Positions 35,746-47,584 of a stretch of DNA of 64,000 bases are shown here, one piece after another (within the stretch, counting starts at the first letter, position 1; each line of letters begins with the position of its first letter). A model generated the notes under the pieces. It was not told the origin of the DNA. It saw nothing but the letters and a program-made list of their open reading frames with translations, and searched no databases. The stretch covers positions 105,807,501 to 105,871,500 of the forward strand of contig NC_091117.1 in NCBI RefSeq assembly GCF_040183065.1, in the 5' to 3' direction. The DNA comes from Periplaneta americana. Taxonomy: Eukaryota; Arthropoda; Insecta; Blattodea; Blattidae. The translations under genes and the position numbers were made by a program.

Positions 35746-37713
35746 ATGGAGAATTGAGATTGCTCTGGTTGGCCAGTTTCTTTTATGGTTTTACGTATCT
35801 TGAAGAAAATAATTCTAACAAAATAAAAATTAGAGGCGATCGAAAAAAATAGAGAAGAGAGAATCAATTACAAACCTGGCGGCAGAATTTCGAATAGGGA
35901 ATAAAGTTATTATTAGTTGTCTGAAGTATAATTTCCGAAACCCACGCAGTTCTTCATATAAAATTGTCATTCCATTCTAAATCATTCGCTTGTAATTTAC
36001 AAGTTTGTCTCGTACTTCCTTCTATGTAGGTATTTCAGCAACACCACGGACTGCCTTCGGTGGATTAACTTCATTGTGATACACTTTAATTACTTTCGAT
36101 GTAATAGAGCAAAATGTATATACACAAAGATCTTAAATTTACTTCCAACAGGTATTGCTTGTCAACTTCACAATCCGGTTTTTTTAGAGATAAAGCATTT
36201 AAATTATCCTATCTTGTTTAAAATGTCATTATTATGCAATTTTAAATTACAATAATTAACACTAAACTGGACATCATTATCATCACCCCTCTAATAGTTA
36301 ATATCAACATAATCATGATGGATTTCGGATTAGGTCCACTAGTTTCTGTTCCGCTACTGCTCTTGAAGGATCCGTTGATCATTTCATCTATTTCTTGGTC
36401 GCTCCAGATTTCTTTAGCCCATTGGGAATTCTTTCCGCATTTACTTCCTTTTAAGAAATAATAAACTACAGAGTGGCGTACGAGCTTCGGTGATACTGGA
36501 TGGAGATAGACCATGGTTTCCGCCATGGAGATAGACCTAGCCAGAAGTACAACTTTCGAGTGCTCATTCACGACCTTGGGCGGTTGCATTCTGCAACAAG
36601 ACCCGTCAGGATTCCCAATTGAAGAGATCTGTTGGTATAACCCAGCAACAAACATTTCAAAGTGCGCAGAAATCAAATGCTCCTACCGGTCATACTGGAC
36701 TGGGAATTAAGTAATTTGTCTTGATTGTCTTGAAGAGTACGGATCTGCGCCTGTGAAATACTGTTTACATAAATAGCATTGTTCTATTCCTATCACGTCA
36801 GCGTAACTTTAGGCTAATCTTAAAATGTCCTAGTTCTCTGTTACGTTATCAGTTAGTGGGCGTGGAAATATGACATCATGCGCTGACACAGGCGAGAAAG
36901 TGCTGTGTTTAGTATGGAGCCACACTTATACATGAAGATGGGCAATTAAATCTAGCGTAATCAATATCTCTGGGTTACAAATCTCCGTGTTTTGCAGAGA
37001 GTTGGGACATTTTTATTCAGCAAGAAATATGATAGGATTTTATTTATACAGTAATATTATTTATTAGCGGAATCCCATTTCAATTAAGGACACATATTGG
37101 CACAATCCAGGGGCATTTTATCCACCTCAGAACTATAGCAGAAACCATTCTTTCATTGTTTTCATTGTATCATTATCCCTCCTCCCCCGAATTTTCTTCC
37201 TTTCAAGTCCTATTTGAGGTTTGGAAAAACAGAATAATCTGATGCTGCCAAATATTATTGGTAAATATGATGGGTGACATAACAGTTCAAAACACAGTTT
37301 TGCAATATCACTTAAGTCACAAACTGTCTTTTGGACGACTCTTTGCTTAGCGTCTCTCGCCTCTTGAGCTTCAGTTCTTCCCATAGTTGTCTTAAAAGGA
37401 TAGACTAGTCTTCGACATTGATAGTCTTACCATGTTCCAGGAAATCAATCATGATAATTTCTTGTACATCCAAAAGGCTGTAATCATAACCTACACAGCT
37501 GATTTCTGGGCTCTAGAATTCTTCAGATAGAAGGGTGCTTCCACTGTTTTGACTGGTATTGTCTTTAGAGTCGAAGTAGTGAACTCTTTTTCGTCAAAAG
37601 TAACATGTCTGTCCCAAGAAGACTATTTTTTATTTATCTGAAAACACTGAACAATCTCAAAGCAACACTTCACTCTTCCTTTGCTTGTGATGTAGTGCTT
37701 TAGGAATATACTT
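35746..37713. other. 2 kb intergenic with one unassigned 144-codon frame
   Basis: The longest frame is on the minus strand at 36242-36676. It has no domain I recognise, and its C-terminus is a low-complexity Ile/Met/Leu-rich run from an AT-rich repeat. I do not consider it a supported gene. Nothing else is recognised. Confidence 0.35.
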
Positions 37714-38247
37714 AGGCCGTGTCTTAAAACTCAAGTTCATACGACACACTAGTAACTAGCAACTAGCTGACTAGTAAACTACACACTAGACAGCTTTGAA
37801 TATGTAACTTTTGCTTGAATCACGGCCTTCATATACTATTTCTCTTAAAACTATGGCATCACTGTCAGCACTGAATTAAGAAGGTAGTGTTCTAATGCAG
37901 TTTCATTACGAGTTATGTGGAAAAGATAAGGGGCTAAAATATGACAATATTTAAAACAATGTAAAGAAGGTACCGGAGTACCAATGTCAATGTTGAAAGT
38001 TAATGTATTGTTCTACATTTTACATCCACAGCATCTTCAGATTTCACATATCCAATTGCTGATGAGGTATCCATGTTTGTTTCGTGTACAAGTCATCAAT
38101 CAAACAAGCATGTTCGTTTACTAGCTGCTACAGATTTGATTGCTATGCACTATGTAGCTTTGGATCATGACTTCTGACGTTACATCCAGCTATTTAGTCA
38201 ACTATCTAGTTCATTTCAGCTGTAAATGTAGCTTTGAGACACGGCCT
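37714..38247. mobile_element. 534-bp element with short inverted ends
   Basis: AGGCCGTGTCTTAAAACTC at 37714 and the inverted AGGCCGTGTCTCAAAGCTA ending at 38247 match at 15-16 of 19 bases. Repeated CTAGTAACTAGCAACTAGCT-like motifs lie just inside the left end. No clear target duplication. Confidence 0.5.
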
Positions 38248-39594
38248 TTTAGAGTGATATAGCTACAGACTTGACATTTTCCGCCAATAATACGAAATAC
38301 GAAAAGATAACATAAAAAGGAAAATACTATTGGTCATGAAATCCAATGCCATTTGTAGTGAGCCAAAAACCTATTAACCAGCCTTCGTATAATATCATAC
38401 CTAGTGGTATGAGACATTGTTTATTTTTCTTAAAAAGACAAGTTGTATTGAGGAGCCAATGGAAAATATATTTAATGAAGAAAATTCTCAATTGGCTTTA
38501 CGTGAAAGTGAAATCTATAAACCGGTCATTCCATCTGTGTTACCTTCATCTAGTGCTATTAGTGGCAGTCGATTGTACTCGAGGTTGTGTATTTTGTAAA
38601 CTGTGTGAAATGAATTTAAAAATGATCTAGGAGCTTTTGAAAAATAATAGGTAGCGTATTCATATCAGTGCCGTTTAAAAAACTTTAGGAAAGCTACTAG
38701 AAGACGCATTCCTCTAACTTAATCGGTGAGTAATTACACTTGTATTAAATTTAGACAGTTTATTTTGAAAGGATACTGAACACCGACATTAAGGAACAAT
38801 TTTACACAAAAGGATAGTTTAAATTCACTATGTTTTGCGTACCAATATTAACAATTTTAAGTTAATGCCTATATTAACATTAAGTAGTAAGGTATTTAAA
38901 ACAACTTATAAACGAATGAAAGCTCTATTTCTTTAACAGATCTATTTTTCTAAGTTCCCTTTTACATAGACTGCGTCTATTGTTGTCTGAATTATTCTTT
39001 CTTTTGCTGTTGGTTCCATCTTCACCCCGGGTTCCTATAATTCTTCCCCCCCCCCCCCGGGAAAAGATTTGAATTCACTGGCAGAAGGGCTTCTGTCTTT
39101 CCTTCCATATGCAGGATAGAAGTGAAATAAACTTGTTGTATGTAACAAAAAGCTGTAATATATTGGTGGAAGGTTAATAATTTTTTCAGAAAAAAAGTTT
39201 TTACCCAAATGTTTAACATCCTCTTATTCGGTAACTGTTGCGAGTAGGATCGTGACTTGAAACTTCCAATTTAATTTCCTAATTAACCGTGCGCATTTAA
39301 CCACAAAATGTAATATAGGTTTTCCATTCATTTAACTGTACACTGTAGTCCCTGTCAATCTGAAAGGCTATTTCACTTCCACCCTGTATGTAAAAAATTG
39401 TCAAAGATTATAACTTTTATGTGCTGCAAAATATAATATGTAACATGTATTCTACAATACAACAGTGTTTTACTTATAAAATACCTGTTTAATTTGGGAC
39501 TAAAACATAACTCTCGTGCGATACGTGAGAATGACCGAACTGAGGCGATTGGAGAAATAAGTTTATAAAATCGTAAAAAATGCTATAGGCCTTT
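38248..39594. other. intergenic, nothing recognised
   Basis: A poly(C) run of 12 bp lies near 39048. Short ORFs lack similarity. Confidence 0.4.
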
Positions 39595-39749
39595 TGTTAT
39601 CTCGTGGAACCTACTTGCGCATAAGGGGAAGAAGAAAGTGAACTGAGAAGTTCCCCTTCCTTGCTGTGCTTGCACCTATAGCTAGCTAACTTACTTATAC
39701 CCACCGTAAGTTTCTTACTATGAGTTTACGGTACACGCATCCACTTGGT

Positions 39750-39962
39750 TTTTTTATTTTAGTAGGTTGACGTTTTATCAACATCTTAGGTTATTTAGCG
39801 TCTGAATGAGATGAAGGTGATAATGCCGATGAAATGAGTCCGGGGTACAGCACCGAAAGTTACCCAGCATTTGCTCATATTGGGTTGAGGGAAAACTCCG
39901 GAAGAAACCTCAACTATGTAACTTGTCCCGAGCGGAAATCGAGCCCAGGCCACCTGGTTTCA
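39750..39962 (-). mobile_element. SINE of the GGGTAACTTTCGG family
   Basis: The minus strand reads GCCTGGGCTCGATTTCCGCT at the head, then AGCAAATGCTGGGTAACTTT and CTCATTCAGACGCTAAATAA, ending GTTGATAAAACGTC. It has a single tail unit. It sits inside a short inverted-repeat pair (TTATCTCGTG at about 39599 and 39977). Confidence 0.75.
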
Positions 39963-39989
39963 TTTGGTTTCACGAGATAACGAATGGTA

Positions 39990-40673
39990 TATACGAAACC
40001 CGAGATCATACATACCCAGATTGCTCGGCCTTATAGGCTTTGACGATTACAATTTTTTTTAGTTTACTATACTGCCATCTAGTTGTTACGTAAGGAATCA
40101 CGTCATAACTCCCATTTGAATTGCTTTAGCGACTGTACTGCCAACTCGTGTTCGTTTACGGTGGGCGAGTGGCGATCCTGGCGGTTGTTATCTTCAAAGT
40201 GCTGCCAATTTTAACATAGGGATGAGCTACCTGTTATATATGTGATCTGGGATGAAACTTACAGGAGTTCTATAGTTTGGTGACTCCTGGTTTCCGACCA
40301 CCAAAGACCTTCGTGTCTTTACCGTTAAGAATGCAAGAATTTTGTATCACTGCGTTAGAAATGGAACTACTCGTAGAAGGAACCACGAATTAGTTTGACG
40401 CGTCTGAGCTCAAACACTCGGCATGCTGGGCAGGTCAGCGAGCTATGGTCTCAAGCTTGGGTGGGCCCCGAAGTCATTCTGGACGCTCTAAGCTCCAGGC
40501 TAGTCAATGTGTCTCGCTACACACACGGACATGTTGTTGGTGATTTATTGCAGCTCGGATATTGTGACGCAGTAAAAGCACACATGAATCATCTGACACG
40601 ACGACTCCATTTGACAGTACGCGTATAAGCCTACATTCCAGGATCTCCTTGTGATCCTAAAGTTACGTCTGTT
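39990..40673. other. intergenic, nothing recognised
   Basis: No supported feature. Confidence 0.4.
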
Positions 40674-40674
40674 A

Positions 40675-40737
<63 letters not shown>
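40674..40737. repeat. (AAT)n microsatellite
   Basis: About 64 bp of trinucleotide repeat. The leucine-rich minus-strand frame is an artefact of it. Confidence 0.95.
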
Positions 40738-40738
<1 letters not shown>

Positions 40739-40925
40739 TCACACAATTACACTATACAATTATACACAACGACTGAGAAGCGCCAATTGTACGTAGAATC
40801 TAAGGCCATGGTTGACGCAGCTTAGCACCTACTGTATAGACGTGTTGAAAAAGCCTGAATTTATTAAACATTATTTTACAACACCGCGGTCAGAACTTAA
40901 TATACAATTTTACACTAGTGCTATA

Positions 40926-41609
40926 CTATAGTGATATGCCATTCCCAATGGAGATTTATCCTTCGAAGGGGTGGAAAAATTCAAATATCTTGGAGCAACA
41001 GTAACTAATATAAATGACACTCGGGAGGAAATTAAACGCAGAATAAATATGGGAAATGCGTGTTATTATTCGGTTGAGAAGCTTTTATCATCTAGTCTGC
41101 TGTCAAAAAATCTTAAAGTTAGAATTTATAAAACAGTTATATTACCGGTTGTTCTGTATAGTTATGAAACTTGGACTCTCACTCTGAGAGAGGAACATAG
41201 GTTAAGGGTGTTTGAGAATAAGGTGCTTAGGAAAATATTTGGGGCTAAGAGGGATGAAGTTACAGGAGAATGGAGAAAGTTACACAACGCAGAACTGCAC
41301 GCATTGTATTCTTCACCTGACATAATTAGGAATATTAAATCCAGACGTTTGCGATGGGCAGGGCATGTAGCACGTATGGGCGAATCCAGAAATGCATATA
41401 GAGTGTTAGTTGGGAGACCGGAAGGAAAAAGACCTTTGGGGAGGCCGAGACGTAGATGGGAGGATAATATTAAAATGGATTTGAGGGAGGTGGGATATGA
41501 TGATAGAGACTGGATTAATCTTGCGCAGGATAGGGACCTATGGCGGGCTTATGTGAGGGTGGCAATGAACCTTCGTGTTCCTTAAAAGCCATTTGTATGT
41601 AAGTAAGTA
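40926..41609 (+). mobile_element. best-preserved LINE 3' end, (GTAA)n-tail family
   Basis: About 205 codons remain open (40971-41585). They encode the C-terminal part of a non-LTR retrotransposon protein: KFKYLGATVTN, then RIYKTVILPVVLYSYETW, ENKVLRKIFGAKRDE, SPDIIRNIKSRRLRWAGHVA and GRPRRRWEDNIKMDL, ending at the stop in CCTTAAAAGCC. The first codon of the open frame is GTG (Val), so no start is implied and the 5' part is truncated. The tail is GTAAGTAAGTAAG. AGTGCTATA flanks the copy (40917-40925 and 41610-41618) as a probable 9-bp target duplication. It is the longest and cleanest of four copies in the window. Confidence 0.92.
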
Positions 41610-41682
41610 AGTGCTATAGTAGTACCACAGAAATTTTTTGGTCTCAATGTTATCAGAGAATTGAACTGTATTTTATGGTAAA

Positions 41683-42142
41683 AAAATAATTCGACACCGA
41701 AAAATTATTTACAATACCATTATTAAAATTATTGCAATACATGGCTGTGAAGTATGGCAGATATCGGAATCAAATAAGAGAAAAATTACTTGCATTGGAA
41801 ATGGGCTATTGGCGTCCTTCTGCAGGAACTAGTAAACAGACTGTCTAACTGTGTCTAACACTATAAGGCAAAATAAATATGAAAGTGGAGAACTCAATAA
41901 ATTTTAGATATCATAACAAAACAGCTTCGGCCATATGCATAGGATGAAAACCCAAAGATACCTCAACAAGCGATGACCTGGATCTGTCCGGAAAGAGGAA
42001 GAAGAGGACGTTGAAGGAATAGCTGGCGGAATGGAATTCAGAAAGCTTTGCGTGCCCCAGGTTTACAACAGGGAATCTGTCTGTTTGAAATGAATGGAAA
42101 AGGGAATCGGGAGACGCTGAAAGACGTTATAAACCGATACAA

Positions 42143-42146
<4 letters not shown>
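41683..42146 (+). pseudogene. LINE 3' end ending in the (ACT)n microsatellite
   Basis: Translated fragments on the plus strand include NTIIKIIAIHGCEVWQISES and, further on, SWRNGIQKALRAPGLQQGIC, which match the C-terminal end of a second LINE family. Stops and frameshifts interrupt it. It runs directly into the trinucleotide repeat at 42147, as expected for a retrotransposon tail. Confidence 0.7.

Positions 42147-42201
<55 letters not shown>
42147..42201. repeat. (ACT)n microsatellite between two converging LINE 3' ends
   Basis: About 55 bp of ACT/CTA repeat. It is the 3' tail of the plus-strand LINE on its left and also of the minus-strand LINE on its right. Confidence 0.9.
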
Positions 42202-42992
42202 ATCTTCTTCTTCCTATCACGTATTAAGCCTGGTGGTCTGTTTCGGTCTCACTCTATCGTTTCAGCGGATGGCCTAAAGATCTTCTTCCTAAAGAGCGAT
42301 AATTTAGTGCTTGGCGTGGTGTCCTTGTTCTAGGCATCCTGAGTAGGCTATATGAGATTTCCATTCCTGTTTATAATTTTGAATTTTTCTAAAATTGGGT
42401 CAATATTTATTTCTTTCAAAATATCCAAATTTGTCTTCCTGTGTAATCTAGTATAGCCAGCTGTCCTTCTTAAAAAAACTCCATTTCATTGGCAATGACT
42501 CGGTGTTCATCACATTTACAAATGGTCCAAGCATCACTTCCATACATGAGAACAGGTCTCGCCAATGTTTTATAAGCTTTAATTCTTGTATGTTTTTGGC
42601 CAAGAGAAGGTTTGAAAAATTATTAATGGTATTCATTGCATAGTTAAAGTAATTCAATTTTGTAGAAATACCTTTTCCTTTTTCATAGTTCAAATGATAA
42701 CCCAAATATTTCAAACATGAGACCTGTTCTACAGGTTTATTATAAAGGCAAATTTTGATGCGGAGATGATTTTTTTTTTCCGATGAATATCATTACTTTA
42801 GTTTTATTAACTGAAATTTCCACCCCGTATTCCTCAGAAATGAGTTGTAATTGGAAAACAGAACGTTGGAGACCATCTTCAGAATCTTCTAATAATATGA
42901 CATCATCTGCAAACAGTAATATAATTATCTAACTATAAATTTCTATTGATGTTCAGATTACCATGTTTTGTTTTCCAGTTTCTAATCATATG
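42202..42992 (-). pseudogene. LINE (third family), 3' part with FADD catalytic motif
   Basis: On the minus strand the reverse-transcriptase active-site box LLFADDVILLEDSEDG is encoded near 42870-42922, with FADD at 42902-42913. It is followed by EEYGVEISVNKTKVMIF and KYLGYHLNYEKGKGISTKLN. The C-terminus RMPRTRTPRQALNYRSLGRR near 42260-42340 leads to the (AGT)n tail. Frameshifts after KYLGYH and stops before FADD show decay. It is the downstream segment of one element split by the mariner-like insertion at 42993-44198. Confidence 0.85.
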
Positions 42993-44198
42993 CAGTGACA
43001 GTGTTTTCTTTACCCGCGCTGTTTTCATTTTCCCGTCGCTAACTTATCTCCAGCCGAGCGGCCACCCGGTCTGCCGGCACTGAAACATTTAATAGGTATT
43101 GAAATGTCCCCCACCAACTGCTACACACTGTTGACACATTCTCATGAAATTGTTAATTGCTTTAACAAGTTTTGCTTCACTGATTGACTCAATTTCAGCT
43201 CCTATATAGTCTTTAAGCTCATTTATTGTATGCGGGTTTTTCGCATAAACCTTATTTTTAAGTGTCCCCCATAGATAGAAATCGCATGCTGTTAAGTCTG
43301 GACTTCGTGGGGCCCACAAATGTTTACTGATAATTCTTCCGAAAATTCGACGCAATTCTCTCATGGATTCTTGGACAGTATGGGCAGTGGCGGAGTCTTG
43401 TTGGAAATATACTGAGGAACGTTCTCCATAAGTCCATCTAAAAATGGGTCAAGGATCTCATTCACATAACGCTCGCTGGTAATTGTGCCCTGAGTGATAA
43501 TAGGCCCAATATTTTTGTGTCCGTTCATTGCACACCATACGCCTATTTTTTTTATCGTACAAAAGTGTTTCGAGTACAAGATTGGGTTTCTCCTGACTGT
43601 AATACCGATTATTCTGTGAGGATACGCGACCATTTAAATTAAAATAAGCCTTATGAGAAAAATAAATTACTGTCGAATCAATTTTCTCAGAATTTACTTT
43701 CTCTAAAATCCAATTACAAAATGCAACCTCTTATTGGGATCTTGTTCATTTAACATTTGAAATACCGGAATTCTGTATGGCTTTAATTAAGTAATTTTGT
43801 TGCTTGACGAGCGGACTCGTAACTTCTGTTTCCAGCGCCAAACGCTTAAGATATTTTTCGGGGTGTACTCTAGTCTCTGTCCTATGTCGTCTATTTGGAA
43901 ATTTGTTACGGAGGTTCTGTCGTGTTCTCTCACAAGATTTTCTGTATTTGATGTAGGTAGTAAGCATATACACACGTTCACGACGTAATGAAAATCGCAT
44001 TGCAACAACGCCGAACACACACACACACACACGACTAATTCAACCTTCACGCACTAGTGCAGATAATAAACTAATTCGCAAGTCGCAACTGTCACGGTAT
44101 GACACGGCGTTCGTTAGTGGAAGCAGGCGGGAAACATACTAACTACGCGGGAAACGCGGCAAATGAAAGCCTCGCGGCGTAACAAAACAGTTTTACTG
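42993..44198 (-). mobile_element. mariner-like transposon, inactivated, inserted in a LINE
   Basis: The ends CAGTGACAGTGTTTTCTTTA and inverted CAGTAAAACTGTTTTGTTAC are diverged inverted repeats of about 45 bp. The right flank is TA, the left TG. On the minus strand a transposase follows: N-terminal HTH remnants (44030-43780), WCAMNGHKNIGPI and SERYVNEILDPFLDG (43550-43430), then after a frameshift SATAHTVQESMRELRRIFG and SPDLTACDFYLWG (third catalytic Asp) to the stop at 43089. The first catalytic Asp is lost: the usual FSDEAYF reads FSHKAYF, with His at 43653-43655. The second Asp lies in the shifted frame. The spacing between second and third Asp is about 37 residues, so it is not a classic DD34D mariner. 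Confidence 0.88.
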
Positions 44199-44799
44199 TA
44201 TATAGCAATTAGTAATGGGGATAGGCTACAACCTTGTCGAACACCTTGATTAATTGATTTCCACTCAATTTGATTGTTTTCAGTTCATACTGAAATATAA
44301 TTTTCACAATATAAATTGTAGGTTGCATTTATTCATTGTTGTGGAACAAGATCTTCTTTCAGAATTTCGAATAACTTTCTTTTATTAATTTTATCAAAAG
44401 CCTTTTTAAAATCGATAAAAGCGAAATGTGTATCTGTATTAAACTTTCTTTGTTTTTCTATCATCATCTTTGGAATAAAGTACCCATCAGCACGTGATCT
44501 ACCTTTCCGGAATCCATTTTGTTCTTCCATTAATTTGGTTTCATAAAATGTATAGTATCTACAATTTTTGTTTTAAAAGTTTTGTGTAAATTTTATATCC
44601 TAAATTTAGAAGACTAATATCTCTGTCATTTTCACAGTCATTCCTTTCTCCTTTTTCAAAAATTGGTATTACTAGAACCTTATTCCAAATATCCGGAGGG
44701 CTTTCTCCATCTAAAATTCTGTTATATAAAGTTAATAGTCGTGGTTTGAATTCACTGCTGGCGTGCTTGTAAAGTTCCATATTAATATTGTTCGTTATA
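44199..44799 (-). pseudogene. LINE (third family), central reverse-transcriptase part
   Basis: The minus strand encodes NMELYKHASSEFKPRLLTL and WNKVLVIPIFEKGERNDC (44780-44600), then palm motif A HFAFIDFKKAFDKI (about 44400), then QGVRQGCSLSPLLIAIY (44250-44202), the canonical fingers/palm order of a reverse transcriptase. A frameshift lies near 44540. At 44199 the frame is cut by the mariner-like element. Across that element the frame resumes with MIRNWKTKHGN, in phase. Confidence 0.88.
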
Positions 44800-45376
44800 C
44801 AGAATGAACCGTAGGTAATGTCATTAATTTCAGGGAGTTATTCTTTGAGACATTAAGAAAAAGTTTAACACAATTTTATTTTCCTCGTTTTTACTTCCTT
44901 TCCGAGACAATTTATGTTGTTTTATATGAAACATTTCATACAGTGTTATTGATAAAATTATTGATTGAATTCCCAATGTGCTCAGTCAATTTAAGAGAGC
45001 AGTGTATTATGATAATAAATGATTTAAATAATTTTAGTTTTGTCCTTTAAATTTGATCTAAACAAATGTAACTTTTCGTTCTACAAAGGAATTTTACAAA
45101 GTTACATTTGTTGGGATCAAGTTTCTGCACATTTAAATGACAAAACTAAAATTCTTTCAGTCATTTATTATATTATGCTGCTCTCTTAAATTGTCTGAGC
45201 ATATTGGGAATTCAATCAATGGCTTTCCCAAAACACGCTTTGAAATGTTTCATATAAAATAATTTTTATCTCGGAAAGGAAGCAAAAAGGAACAAAATTG
45301 TATTTAACTTTTTTGTCTGAAATATCTCAAAGAATAACCCCCTGGAAATCAATGATATTACTTACGGTTTATCCTG
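44800..45376. mobile_element. 577-bp palindromic MITE, copy 1, TA target site, inserted in LINE
   Basis: The whole element is one long inverted repeat with a loop of about 20 nt near 45085. The ends CAGAATGAACCGTAGGTAAT and inverted CAGGATAAACCGTAAGTAAT lie between TA dinucleotides (44798-44799, 45377-45378). A second copy is at 54573-55128. It interrupts the minus-strand LINE. Removing it with one TA rejoins the frame as RDV-TNNINMELYKH. Confidence 0.88.
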
Positions 45377-45430
45377 TATACGTCCCTCTTTGCAATTTTG
45401 TTGTTCTCCTCTTTCATAAAAATAAATTAT
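45377..45430 (-). pseudogene. LINE (third family), 5'-most remnant
   Basis: The minus strand encodes MKEENNKIAKRDV, which continues in frame, across the MITE, into the N-terminal reverse-transcriptase segment. It aligns with the K-NNK-A--D-IN region common to non-LTR reverse transcriptases. The element is not traceable further 5'. Confidence 0.6.
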
Positions 45431-46207
45431 TATCTGTAGGCCTATATCTTATTCCGTGATACAGCTTTTCACTGCGTATTCGACTTCCAAATACACAAGT
45501 ACAGTTTCTTCTATTCTCTGTGTTAAATAAAAATACCCTGAATAAAAATAAATGTTCAGTATTGTATAAACTATTAATTACAAGTTGCACATGGGAGGGA
45601 GCTGTGATTTCAAGTCATGATTCCGAGCATGGAAAGTCTTTAATACGACAGGCGCAACTGCTATAAGATAAATTAGGCCTTAATTGAAAACCCGCATGTA
45701 TTTTATGTAACGACAGGTCTCCTTTCTTCGGCAGTCATTTGTTATGCCACCGTTATAATTATAATTATGAAAAGTAATAATAATGATTATAAATGATTGC
45801 CTGCACTGTTTGTGGAAGTCAAGCAACTGTGGAAACTGAAGTCAGATCAGATTTTGCTCGTTACCAAGACTAGTGCGTAATGTTGCAGTATGCGACTCCA
45901 TAATATTTAAGGCTATTTAACGTTTTAATGAGGCATATTACTTTAGACAAATGGTTTCAGGATTTTCAATATTTCACCCCTCTTAACAATTCAGGAACCT
46001 CCAGAATCTCAAATCCACAAAGAAAAATCCAAAATAAGATTAAAAGATTAATGCACTGCTGAAATGTGAAGCAATTAAGCTACTGTTACGGAAAATACCA
46101 ACTTTACCACCCCGTTTAAATAACGGCTAACTGCAGTATTTCATTCTTGATAGTAAATCAGCCATAGTCGTAGACCTGTTTCAAGGCCTCAGTTCTTGAT
46201 TGTAACA
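45431..46207. other. intergenic, nothing recognised
   Basis: No supported feature. Confidence 0.4.

Positions 46208-46276
<69 letters not shown>
46208..46276. repeat. (ATT)n microsatellite
   Basis: About 69 bp of trinucleotide repeat. No SINE body was recognised next to it. Confidence 0.95.
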
Positions 46277-46279
<3 letters not shown>

Positions 46280-46960
46280 ACAGCTCAAATACGAAAGAGT
46301 TAAAAATTCATAAGAATAATAAGGGTGTTCAATTACGTATTAGTAAATCCATGCTTGCTATTCATGTTCGCTATGGTAATATTACAAAGATTGTCTTGTT
46401 TTCATCGCGGTCATATTACAAAGTTAGTCTACTCTGCTAATTTAATTGCTGACTTCGTGTAAAATATTATTAATTGTTATAGGTATATATCGTAGCTAAT
46501 GTGGAATAGAAAATTGTGTTAATGCAAGCTTCTTATGTTCTCGTAGTTGAATCGTGTATTGCAGAAACCTCACAAGTCACATTTTATCTCAAGTTCAGTT
46601 GTTCATATGATTGTAATATACCTACATAGGCCTTTAAAGTTGAACAGAAATCCCACAGTACAGTACTCAGTGTACATTTATCAGCTATGAATTGAAGAAA
46701 ATCACAGAAACAACACAAATCCAGGGCATGTTGATTGTTTTAAAAACAAAACGAAAGATATATAGTCTTATCAGTTTGATTTTCTTTGTTTTCTGATAGT
46801 ATTGAAGGAATCTGAAGAATTAAAGATGCTAATTACCTAATTTTGCATTTTTGCATGTTTGTGTACGAATTTTTTTTTTTTTTTTTTGTATTTCTTGACT
46901 TAAAAATACATTTAAAATTCTTTATAAGATAAGAAAAATTGCCCTTCTTCGTCTTCTTCA
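46277..46960. other. intergenic, nothing recognised
   Basis: A poly(T) run of 18 bp lies near 46870. Confidence 0.4.
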
Positions 46961-46964
46961 CCTA

Positions 46965-47066
46965 AAAATTGTTTTCATCATTCATAGTGTTCTGGCCAAG
47001 GACAGGTCTTTCACTGCAAACCCAGCATTCTTCAGTATTTCCTATTTTCTGCCTTCCTCTTACTCC
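46965..47066 (-). mobile_element. fragment of a LINE 3' end (fourth family)
   Basis: Minus-strand GVRGRQKIGNTEECWVCSER followed by PVLGQNTMNDENN corresponds to the distal end of the LINE at 60320-60920 (RGRQKIGKIGECWVCSERPD). Only about 100 bp remain. Confidence 0.75.
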
Positions 47067-47584
47067 CCGAAGAAATAAAATAGGTAGTACCGTAATCGTT
47101 ACTAGTCGTGAATAACAGAAACCCCACATGTCCAGGCAATTCAATTTTTTTTTCCAGAAAATAATAAATAAATTAAAGTTAATGTATGTCATAAACTAGA
47201 ACTTATTATTATGCTTTATAAAAATATTCACTTTAAAATACCAAACTATTTTTTGTGTCTCTTGGGAAATTTATTGTAATGGACAATTTGTGGTTTCTAC
47301 AATTCACAATTAAATTCTTTTCAATGGTGTGTGCGTATAAACACCTTCAAACGAATTGTTAAGAAACCTGTTGATTTAAAAGTATTTCGACAAAATCATT
47401 TTATTATGCAAACATAATGTATGTGTCGAAATACAGTGAATTTGCTTATTTGTTATAAGGCCGCTGAAGCTCATTATGAACGCTTGATTTTTACTCTAAA
47501 CCGATTGTTACGAGACACCCGCGTAGCTCCCGGCACTGCGGCCGACTGCAACGGACTACTCGACAGCGAAAGGCATTGTATGTA
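47067..47584. other. intergenic, nothing recognised
   Basis: A short GC-richer stretch lies at 47510-47575 next to the transposon end. No gene assigned. Confidence 0.4.

Noticed and set aside
36242-36676. 144-codon minus-strand frame as a gene
   Set aside because: No recognised domain, low-complexity C-terminus and no exon context. Kept only as a note in the intergenic entry.
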